Source: Candidatus Woesearchaeota archaeon (GTDB lineage: Archaea; Nanobdellota; Nanobdellia; Woesearchaeales; UBA10216). Taken from it: DNA of 5,637 nt. Of this stretch, positions 1-4,782 are shown one piece after another. The first letter of the stretch is position 1. Every line of letters starts with the position of its first letter. The stretch is from contig JACPBT010000096.1 in NCBI GenBank assembly GCA_016180145.1, forward strand, positions 1-5,637. The letters run 5' to 3'. The position numbers were made by a program, and so were the translations under genes. The notes below the pieces were generated by a model. The model did not search any database and was not told where the DNA came from. It saw only the letters and a program-made list of their open reading frames with translations.

Positions 1-233
1 AGAAAATAGGGGCAGGGACAACAGTAAGCTACATTGTAACTGAAGGGAAAGGCGCAATAAGGGACAGGGCCAGGCTGCCTGAGGAAGTCAAAGACGGCGA
101 GTATGATGCAGAATACTACATAACAAACCAGGTAATTCCGGCTGTTGAAAGGCTCCTTGAAGTTATTGGCTGCACAAAAGAGGAAATAACAGAAACATAC
201 CTGCAGAAAAAACTGGAGAGCTATTTTGGGTGA
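1..233 (+). CDS. polB: Family B DNA polymerase, C-terminal end (partial)
   Basis: This is the last 76 codons of an archaeal replicative/repair DNA polymerase of family B; the rest lies left of the window. The reading frame begins with a whole codon at base 3 and stops with TGA at 231-233. It carries the end of the thumb region as seen in archaeal PolB enzymes: GAGTTVSYIV near the start, a KGAIRDRARLPEEV stretch, then the very characteristic EYYITNQVIPAVERLLE. The last residues, QKKLESYF, match the PIP-box pattern QxxLxx(F/Y)(F/Y) and end one residue before the stop, where archaeal PolB proteins normally bind the PCNA clamp. The next gene is convergent, with its stop codon 17 bases away. No strong terminator is visible; a T-rich stretch at 326-337 inside the next gene is the nearest candidate. 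The family call is secure. The subtype (PolB3-like) is a guess, because the exonuclease and palm motifs are not in the window. Confidence 0.92.
   Translation, partial: KIGAGTTVSYIVTEGKGAIRDRARLPEEVKDGEYDAEYYITNQVIPAVERLLEVIGCTKEEITETYLQKKLESYFG
204..227 (+). other. PIP box coding segment of PolB
   Basis: These eight codons read Q-K-K-L-E-S-Y-F and fit the canonical PCNA-interacting motif Qxx(L/I/M)xx(F/Y)(F/Y). They lie at the extreme C-terminus with one glycine after them. Family knowledge: archaeal PolB enzymes attach to the sliding clamp through such a C-terminal motif. Binding itself is inferred. Confidence 0.75.
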
Positions 234-250
234 GCCCGCTTATCCCTGCG

Positions 251-1558
251 TCAACGCTCATAAACTACTGCGTTTTCAGTGAATCCTGCAACCTGATTGG
301 CGGTTTTGCTCATGAAAATCTCAACTTTTAATTTTCTTGGTTCAGTCAGCTGCACGAGCGCAACACCCTCCATCCTGTCTGCGTTTGGCTTTGATGCGAC
401 CTGCCCTGCATAAGACAAGCGATTCCAAGGAGCATTTGTGCCTTTAATGAAATATTCAAAGTTAATCAGCTCGTATTTAACCGGGCCTGTTTCAACTCCT
501 GTTGTTGCCGGATTGGGATTTTCCTTTTTTATTCCATACGCTTTTGCCCTGCCGCCTATATTGCCGTGTGAAAAAATAAATTGGGTTGGGTCGTATGCAT
601 CCGGAAAAATGGCGAGGTGGTTTCTCCAGTTTTTGTCCTCATACTTTGCGGGAAAGCCGCCGCTTCCTTTCACAAACCAATTACCAATTGCCTTTCCGTC
701 AATATCATAATCAATCTTTCCGCCGATTGGCTCTGAGCTTCTCACAGTCTTTGCAATAAGCTCGCTTCTTATCGGCTCTACGAAGAAATCATAAGGGTCA
801 ACCGTGTGAACTTTCCATGGCTCGCCGTTATAATGTTCGTAAACCATGAATCCGGGGAGATTATTTTCAGCGTCGTAAACTCCGAAATCAAGGCTCCTCA
901 ACCCGATTTTTCCTATTTTTTGTCCGGCTTTTACAGGGATTCTTACACTCTTGCTTGCAAACACGTCGTCATCAGGAAAATTCCCTGTTTCTTCCATAAT
1001 TTCCGGAGCCAGAGATGTTGCCAGGTCAAAATATGTCCAGAACGAGCAGGAGTGTTCCATGACAACGTAGTAATCAGGCACAGGGTTTGCACCGCCTTCC
1101 TCGCTTACAAACTGGTTTCTCTTTGCTATGGAGACAATGTAGCCGTCGGCAGGGGCAAAAACGTCATACAAGTCAGGGCCCTGCTCCCTGTTTTTTGGGT
1201 AGTAATACTGATGGTCTATCGGAGTAACGTGCCCTGATTCCGGGTCAATTGTCCCATAAGGCAGTATTGCCTCAATGTTTTCCGGACTAATCGGATATGC
1301 AGTCAGTGGAACGGTGCCTTTCTTTCCTTTGCACCGCCCGCCGCTCCAGTCAAAATCCGCTGCTGTTGGCTCGCGGGGCTTAAATAGATTGCTTATTGGC
1401 TTCTCTTTGGGGGATTCTGGCTGGTTCTCCGATGATTGCTGGGGAGTGTCTGAATCTTCTGTAAAACTTTCCTTCGTGATTGGCGATTGTCCGGCGCATC
1501 CAATTAAAAAGAGCAGAACGAGAATGAAGCAACCGAGCAAGATGCCTCTTTTTAGCAT
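251..1558 (-). CDS. Secreted lipoprotein with degenerate M23/LytM-like domain
   Basis: The gene encodes 435 residues. Residues 1-21 form a lipoprotein signal: M-L-K-R, a hydrophobic core, and lipobox LIGC with Cys21 as the lipidated residue. Residues 22-65 are a Ser/Pro/Glu/Lys-rich linker. Residues about 110-228 resemble an M23 (LytM) peptidase fold: GHVTPIDHQYYYP (109-121), then DVFAPADGYIVSI (132-144), a VVMEHS strand (165-170), VKAGQKIGKIG (209-219) and LDFGVYD (223-229). The last motif stands where active M23 enzymes have HxH, and here it holds Asp and Gly, so classical zinc-peptidase activity is doubtful. Residues about 280-435 form a second, probably beta-rich domain that I do not recognise. 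The protein should be anchored outside the membrane. The start fits a TATA element (1584-1590) about 28 bases upstream, with no Shine-Dalgarno, so the mRNA is probably leaderless or nearly so. It is convergent with polB and divergent from folC. The gene is certain; the function is unknown, with cell-surface binding or cell-wall-like scaffolding as possibilities. Confidence 0.85.
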   Translation of the reverse strand: MLKRGILLGCFILVLLFLIGCAGQSPITKESFTEDSDTPQQSSENQPESPKEKPISNLFKPREPTAADFDWSGGRCKGKKGTVPLTAYPISPENIEAILPYGTIDPESGHVTPIDHQYYYPKNREQGPDLYDVFAPADGYIVSIAKRNQFVSEEGGANPVPDYYVVMEHSCSFWTYFDLATSLAPEIMEETGNFPDDDVFASKSVRIPVKAGQKIGKIGLRSLDFGVYDAENNLPGFMVYEHYNGEPWKVHTVDPYDFFVEPIRSELIAKTVRSSEPIGGKIDYDIDGKAIGNWFVKGSGGFPAKYEDKNWRNHLAIFPDAYDPTQFIFSHGNIGGRAKAYGIKKENPNPATTGVETGPVKYELINFEYFIKGTNAPWNRLSYAGQVASKPNADRMEGVALVQLTEPRKLKVEIFMSKTANQVAGFTENAVVYER

Positions 1559-1583
1559 ATTTTAACAGAAAGGGGCATGTGAC

Positions 1584-1590
1584 TATATAA
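1584..1590 (-). promoter_or_regulatory. TATA box of the lipoprotein gene
   Basis: On the minus strand this reads TTATATA within CCTTATATAGTC. Its centre is about 28-29 bases upstream of the A of the start codon at 1558, so transcription should begin at or within a few bases of the start codon. No Shine-Dalgarno sequence lies between. The upstream BRE is weak. Confidence 0.65.
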
Positions 1591-1628
1591 GGCTTACGGA
1601 AGTCAACGGCATTTAGCCTTAGCAAAAG

Positions 1629-1636
1629 CTTTAAAG
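1629..1636 (+). promoter_or_regulatory. BRE/TATA promoter of folC
   Basis: The sequence CTTTAAAG is preceded directly by an A-rich BRE-like stretch (GCAAAAG, 1622-1628). Its centre is 26.5 bases upstream of the folC ATG at 1659, the classic archaeal TATA-to-start-site distance, which predicts a leaderless folC mRNA. It does not overlap the lipoprotein promoter in the same 100-base divergent gap. Confidence 0.7.
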
Positions 1637-1658
1637 TGGTGCGGATTTATTCGGGGCT

Positions 1659-2867
1659 ATGACAACATACTCCCAGGCAATGCAATACATCAACAGTCTT
1701 GAATTCTTCGGGATAAAGCTCGGTCTGGACAATATAGGAGAATTGTGCAGGCAGCTCGGAAACCCCCAGCTTGCTTATCATACGATACACGTTGCCGGAA
1801 CAAACGGAAAGGGAAGCGTAACAGCAATGTGCAGCAAAATTCTCCGGTTGGCAGGCTGCACGACAGGAATGTATACATCACCCCACCTCCAGACATTCCG
1901 GGAGAGGATGCAGGTAAATGGCAGGCTTATCGGGAAGGATGAGCTGGTAAAGGCGTTTGAAACTGTGAAAAAAGAGTCTGACAGGCTTAAAGAGAAGGGA
2001 ATGCAGGCAACCTTCTTTGAATTCACAACCGCAATGGCATTCGTCCACTTCCGGAACAAAAAATGCGATATGGCAGTGATTGAGACTGGGCTTGGGGGCA
2101 GGCTGGACGCGACAAATGTCGTCAAGCCGCTGGTTGCAGTAATAACGAACATAGCGCTTGAGCACACAGAATACCTCGGGAACACAAAAGAAAAGATAGC
2201 AATGGAAAAGGCGGGAATAATAAAAGATGGAAGCATAACCGTCATAGGAGAGCAGGATGAGAAGATTAAGCAGTTGCTTCTCAACGTCTGCAAAGAAAGA
2301 AAATCAAAAGCCATAATCGTTGGTAAAGACTATGCAGGGGAAATATTGCTTGCCGGGCGCTACCAGAAAAGAAATGCGGCAGCAGCAAAAGCTGCAATAG
2401 AAGCGCTGTCAGGGCACGGAATAAAAATAAGCCAAATCACAATAGCAAAAGGCATTGCAGCAACAAAATGGCCCGGAAGGCTGGAAGAAATGCAAAAAAC
2501 ACCGCCTGTAATATTGGACGGTGCGCACAACCCGCATGGAATTGAAACAGTAGCTGAATACGTGGCAGGAAAAAAGATGACACTCGTAATAGGAATATCA
2601 GAAGACAAGAACATTCATGAAATGATGAGGATAATAGCGCCGCTTGCATCAAAAATAATAGTGACAAAAGCGAAGACGAGGGGGGCAAGCACCTCACTTC
2701 TTAGAAAAGAGGCGGTTAAATACTGCGGCAAAGTTGAAGAGGTTGGGGATGTAAAGGAAGCTGTAAAGAAGGCGGTAAGGGAAGCGGAAGGCGAATTAAT
2801 AATGGTTGCCGGTTCGCTTTTTGTCGTAGGAGAGGCGAGAGGGCTATGGAAAAAGGTAGAGAATTGA
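1659..2867 (+). CDS. folC: Folylpolyglutamate synthase / dihydrofolate synthase
   Basis: This is a 402-residue cytosolic Mur-ligase-family enzyme that uses ATP to add glutamate to reduced folates (FPGS) and, in bifunctional members, to dihydropteroate (DHFS). Length and motif order are those of an intact FolC: P-loop VAGTNGKGS (45-53); TSPHL (73-77); FFEFTTAMAF (119-128); IETGLGGRLDATN (141-153) with the Mg-binding Glu142; ITNIALEHTEYLG (162-174) with His169; EKAGI (183-187), whose Lys184 corresponds to the carbamylated lysine; GRYQKRNAAAA (233-243); WPGRLE (271-276); and ILDGAHNPHG (285-294). The end, MVAGSLFVVGEARG, is typical of the family. The start has no Shine-Dalgarno but sits 26.5 bases after a TATA box. 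It is divergent from the lipoprotein and convergent with the membrane protein, 8 bases away. Whether it has DHFS activity as well as FPGS activity cannot be settled by eye. Confidence 0.96.
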   Translation: MTTYSQAMQYINSLEFFGIKLGLDNIGELCRQLGNPQLAYHTIHVAGTNGKGSVTAMCSKILRLAGCTTGMYTSPHLQTFRERMQVNGRLIGKDELVKAFETVKKESDRLKEKGMQATFFEFTTAMAFVHFRNKKCDMAVIETGLGGRLDATNVVKPLVAVITNIALEHTEYLGNTKEKIAMEKAGIIKDGSITVIGEQDEKIKQLLLNVCKERKSKAIIVGKDYAGEILLAGRYQKRNAAAAKAAIEALSGHGIKISQITIAKGIAATKWPGRLEEMQKTPPVILDGAHNPHGIETVAEYVAGKKMTLVIGISEDKNIHEMMRIIAPLASKIIVTKAKTRGASTSLLRKEAVKYCGKVEEVGDVKEAVKKAVREAEGELIMVAGSLFVVGEARGLWKKVEN

Positions 2868-2875
2868 GTTGTTTC

Positions 2876-3577
2876 TTAAAAATACTTCAGGATGCTCCTT
2901 GAGAGAACATAGCGTTTATCCACAGAGATGAAAGGCACTTTTGCCTCAATCCTGTGCAGCAGCGTGTTCGCAGCAACAAAGGATAAGGCAATGCCTGAAG
3001 CGAACAGCAGGCGCTCAACAATAACGACAGGAATCAGGGCAGTCCACGCCTCAGGTGTCATAGGGACTGTCCAAATCCAGACAGCACCGCCAACAGCGTG
3101 GGCAGTGAAAGTGGCGCCAAGAGAGCGAAGGAAAAGCCTGTTTGGGAAAAACTTTGCAATGACTGGTATTGTCCAGAAGATAAGAGGGAAAAACCAGACC
3201 TGCCTGCCAACAGGATGGGCAAGAAACATTGCAATAGCAGCCACAGGAACAACGGCTGAAAGTCTGTGCTTCTTAGTGCCAAAATACCACGCAGCGAAAA
3301 CCATTGGGAGAAGCCTGAGGACTGTGACCAAGTCAAAAGATGCCTTGCCTGAAAGCAGATTGATTATGAATGTTGCTGCTGATGAGCTGAAAACAACAAC
3401 GCTCCCAACCACAGGGCCGAGGATGCCGCCGGCAACAGGGCCAAAGAACTGAAAAAGCGTAAAGAACTGGTTAGGCTTCCCAACCAGTGCAGAGAAATTT
3501 ACCTTGCTGCTTAGGAAGACCAGAGCAATGAATAATGCGGCAAAGAACACCTTTGTTGAAGCGGAAAACTTTTTCAT
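2876..3577 (-). CDS. Multi-pass membrane protein, ECF S-component-like
   Basis: The gene encodes 233 mostly hydrophobic residues with about six membrane segments, at roughly 9-24, 37-76 (one or two helices), 84-100, 106-142 (one or two), 150-170 and 176-206. The N-terminus is short and basic (MKKFSASTK). The first helix has AALFIALVF with an AxxxA pattern (Ala14, Ala18), as in S components where it contacts EcfT. It is followed by FFGPVAGGILGPVVGS (44-59), like the Gly-rich second helix region of S subunits. Other notable residues are HPVGRQVW (121-128), HAVGGAVWIW (160-169) and Glu188 in a late helix. The open frame runs upstream to 3823, but that part lies inside the reductase gene and is not hydrophobically organised like the rest. 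ATG 3577 fits a TATA box at 3605-3612. A vitamin or precursor importer is the best guess, but the substrate is unknown and no EcfA or EcfT gene is in the window. Confidence 0.8.
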   Translation of the reverse strand: MKKFSASTKVFFAALFIALVFLSSKVNFSALVGKPNQFFTLFQFFGPVAGGILGPVVGSVVVFSSSAATFIINLLSGKASFDLVTVLRLLPMVFAAWYFGTKKHRLSAVVPVAAIAMFLAHPVGRQVWFFPLIFWTIPVIAKFFPNRLFLRSLGATFTAHAVGGAVWIWTVPMTPEAWTALIPVVIVERLLFASGIALSFVAANTLLHRIEAKVPFISVDKRYVLSRSILKYF

Positions 3578-3604
3578 GATGTTAAAAACAAACAAAACAG
3601 CAGC

Positions 3605-3612
3605 TTTATATA
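3605..3612. promoter_or_regulatory. Shared bidirectional TATA element
   Basis: The sequence TTTATATA has a self-complementary TATATA core at 3607-3612. Read rightward, its centre is 25.5 bases from ATG 3635 of the reductase, giving a leaderless start. Read leftward it is TATATAAA, preceded by the A-rich CATAAAA, and its centre is about 32 bases from ATG 3577 of the membrane protein, giving a leader of about 5 bases. No other convincing TATA is present in the 57-base gap, so one element may drive both genes. Confidence 0.6.
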
Positions 3613-3634
3613 TTTTATGTCTGACCAATGCAGC

Positions 3635-4324
3635 ATGAAGGGGGCAATAGTGACAGGAAGCGCAAGAGGGCTTGGAAAAGAGATTGCAGTCATGCTTGCA
3701 AAAGAAGGCTATGCAACAGCAATAAACTACAGGAAAAGCGGCAAAGAAGCGAAAAAGACGCTTCAAGTGCTGATTGAAATAAACAGGAACTGCCTGAGCG
3801 TAAAAGGAGATTTGACAAAACAACAGAATGTAAAAAAACTTTTTGAATCTGCAAAGAAGAAATTCGGAAGAATAGACGTTTTAGTCAACAATGTAGGGGA
3901 CTTCCTCTACAAGCCGCTGCTGCAGACAACAAAAAAAGAACTGATGGGCGTGATTGAGAACAATGTGGCAACGGCATTGCTGTGCAGCAAAGAGGCTATA
4001 AAGGCAATGCGGAAACAGGGCTATGGGCGGATAATTAACATAGGAAGCACAGGATGTGACGAGTTGCTTGCGCCAGAAATGACAACGCCATACTACATGG
4101 CAAAAACATCAATCTGGCTGCTGACAAAAGCGCTCGCAAGGGCAGCGGGGGAGGGAATCACTGTTAACATGGTGAGCCCTGGAATACTGAAAACAAGCAT
4201 TGTTAAAAAAGAAGGGGTGGAATACACAAGCTTTGACGAAGTGACAAACGCCATACTGATGCTCATAAAAAGCAGCCACAACGGAAAAAACATGGCAGTA
4301 GCAAGATGGAAGCCGGAAGGGTGA
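3635..4324 (+). CDS. Short-chain dehydrogenase/reductase (SDR)
   Basis: The gene encodes 229 residues of a classical SDR: a cytosolic NAD(P)-dependent oxidoreductase with a Rossmann fold. Numbering from Met at 3635: TGSARGLG (7-14) is the cofactor Gly motif; NYRKS (31-35) has an Arg where NADP(H) is usually preferred; GDL (58-60); NNVG (85-88); Asn110; Ser138 in INIGSTG; Tyr153 and Lys157 in YYMAK; and SPG (181-183). The Asn-Ser-Tyr-Lys tetrad is complete. The C-terminus lacks the VDGG ending common in FabG-like enzymes and finishes NMAVARWKPEG. An in-frame ATG at 3617 adds six residues (MSDQCS) but lies only 4 bases after the TATA box. ATG 3635 is 25.5 bases from that box and gives the usual short SDR N-terminus, so it is preferred. 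The substrate is unknown. FabG-like ketoreductase is possible, and so is a pteridine/dihydrofolate reductase role given nearby folC, without direct proof. Confidence 0.92.
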   Translation: MKGAIVTGSARGLGKEIAVMLAKEGYATAINYRKSGKEAKKTLQVLIEINRNCLSVKGDLTKQQNVKKLFESAKKKFGRIDVLVNNVGDFLYKPLLQTTKKELMGVIENNVATALLCSKEAIKAMRKQGYGRIINIGSTGCDELLAPEMTTPYYMAKTSIWLLTKALARAAGEGITVNMVSPGILKTSIVKKEGVEYTSFDEVTNAILMLIKSSHNGKNMAVARWKPEG

Positions 4325-4364
4325 AATGGGGGGAACAGGAGTTATCCATTTAACTGTTTCTGTT

Positions 4365-4646
4365 TTATGGCGTTTTTGGCTTTTTTAGTTTTCCGCTGAA
4401 TGTTTCTATTTGGGAAACTTCAATCTCAGGGCAGATTCCGTTATAATCGCAATCTTTGCAGATAAATACTGACGGGTTTTCAGGCTGCCACCCGACCACA
4501 AGTGAGCCTACAAAATGAACTTTGATTCGTTCCTGTAATTTTTTTGCGCCAGGCCTTGATAATTCAACAGGGCTCATTAAGTATATGCTTTTTACATTAG
4601 TGCCCCCGCATTTTGGGCATATCCTTATCAAGGTTTTTTTATTCAT
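4365..4646 (-). CDS. Small zinc-ribbon protein
   Basis: The gene encodes 93 residues. A first knuckle CPKCGG (Cys10, Cys13) and a second knuckle CKDC (Cys63, Cys66), followed by DYNGICPEIE with a further Cys72, form a CxxC...CxxC zinc ribbon. The two halves are separated by about 50 residues with a GAKKLQERIKVHFVG stretch that is basic and then hydrophobic. The C-terminus is Lys/Pro-rich. Such ribbons with a CxDCxYxGxxPE ending are common small conserved proteins in archaeal genomes, usually without known function. Nucleic-acid or protein binding is likely but unproven. The stop codon is 40 bases from that of the reductase, and the gene is divergent from the EndoQ gene. No Shine-Dalgarno precedes ATG 4646. 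A possible TATA (TTTAAAAA on the minus strand, about 4698-4706) would give a leader of roughly 27 bases. Confidence 0.8.
   Translation of the reverse strand: MNKKTLIRICPKCGGTNVKSIYLMSPVELSRPGAKKLQERIKVHFVGSLVVGWQPENPSVFICKDCDYNGICPEIEVSQIETFSGKLKKPKTP
4373..4386 (+). terminator. Possible T-tract terminator after the SDR gene
   Basis: About 50 bases past the reductase stop, the plus strand has two T runs (five T at 4373-4377, six T at 4381-4386). Archaeal transcription often ends at such U-tracts without a hairpin. The tract overlaps the 3' end of the convergent zinc-ribbon gene, where it corresponds to a Lys-rich tail (KLKKPK), so amino-acid coding may explain it instead. Confidence 0.35.
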
Positions 4647-4697
4647 GATACCGGAAAGATTGGTAAAAGCAAGCTGGCGTCAGCATTGCGGCATAAA

Positions 4698-4706
4698 TTT
4701 TTAAAG
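4698..4706 (-). promoter_or_regulatory. Possible TATA box of the zinc-ribbon gene
   Basis: On the minus strand this reads CTTTAAAAA, centred about 55 bases upstream of the start codon at 4646, so the start site would fall near 4675 with a leader of about 27 bases. The plus strand reads TTTTTAAAG, so it could equally point toward the EndoQ gene, with a leader of about 55 bases. The call is tentative because the spacing differs from the leaderless pattern of the neighbouring genes. Confidence 0.35.
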
Positions 4707-4754
4707 AGGGGACTTATCTGCCAGATTGAGCCGGCAAAGCTGACGTGGAGAGGC

Positions 4755-4760
4755 TCTATA
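4755..4760 (+). promoter_or_regulatory. TATA-like element of the EndoQ gene
   Basis: The sequence TCTATA within GGCTCTATACC has its centre 25.5 bases upstream of ATG 4783, the same spacing as for folC and the reductase. It is a weaker TATA match than the others and is proposed mainly because of its position. It predicts a leaderless mRNA. Confidence 0.45.
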
Positions 4761-4782
4761 CCAGCAAAATATGTTGTAAACG

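Noticed and set aside
438..1237. Two plus-strand open frames opposite the lipoprotein gene
   Set aside because: They have no domain motifs or promoters, and the opposite strand has a signal peptide and a coherent domain structure.
1778..2314. Minus-strand open frame of 178 codons inside folC
   Set aside because: It is a Ser/Phe-rich antisense shadow of a clear, full-length FolC.
2614..2640. C-box-like ATGATGA, as in archaeal C/D guide RNAs
   Set aside because: It is inside folC coding sequence, and I find no matching D, C' and D' boxes at suitable spacing.
2928..3452. Plus-strand open frame of 174 codons opposite the membrane protein gene
   Set aside because: Its translation is low in recognisable motifs and is explained as an antisense shadow of the hydrophobic gene.
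3578..3823. N-terminal extension of the membrane protein frame by 82 codons
   Set aside because: It overlaps the start of the reductase gene on the other strand, is Cys-rich and disordered in character, and lies upstream of the TATA box that fits ATG 3577.
4678..4745. Seven-base inverted repeat (CGTCAGC / GCTGACG) flanking the AT-rich element at about 4702
   Set aside because: Arms of 7 bases about 54 bases apart are expected by chance; the left arm is better explained by the local hairpin.
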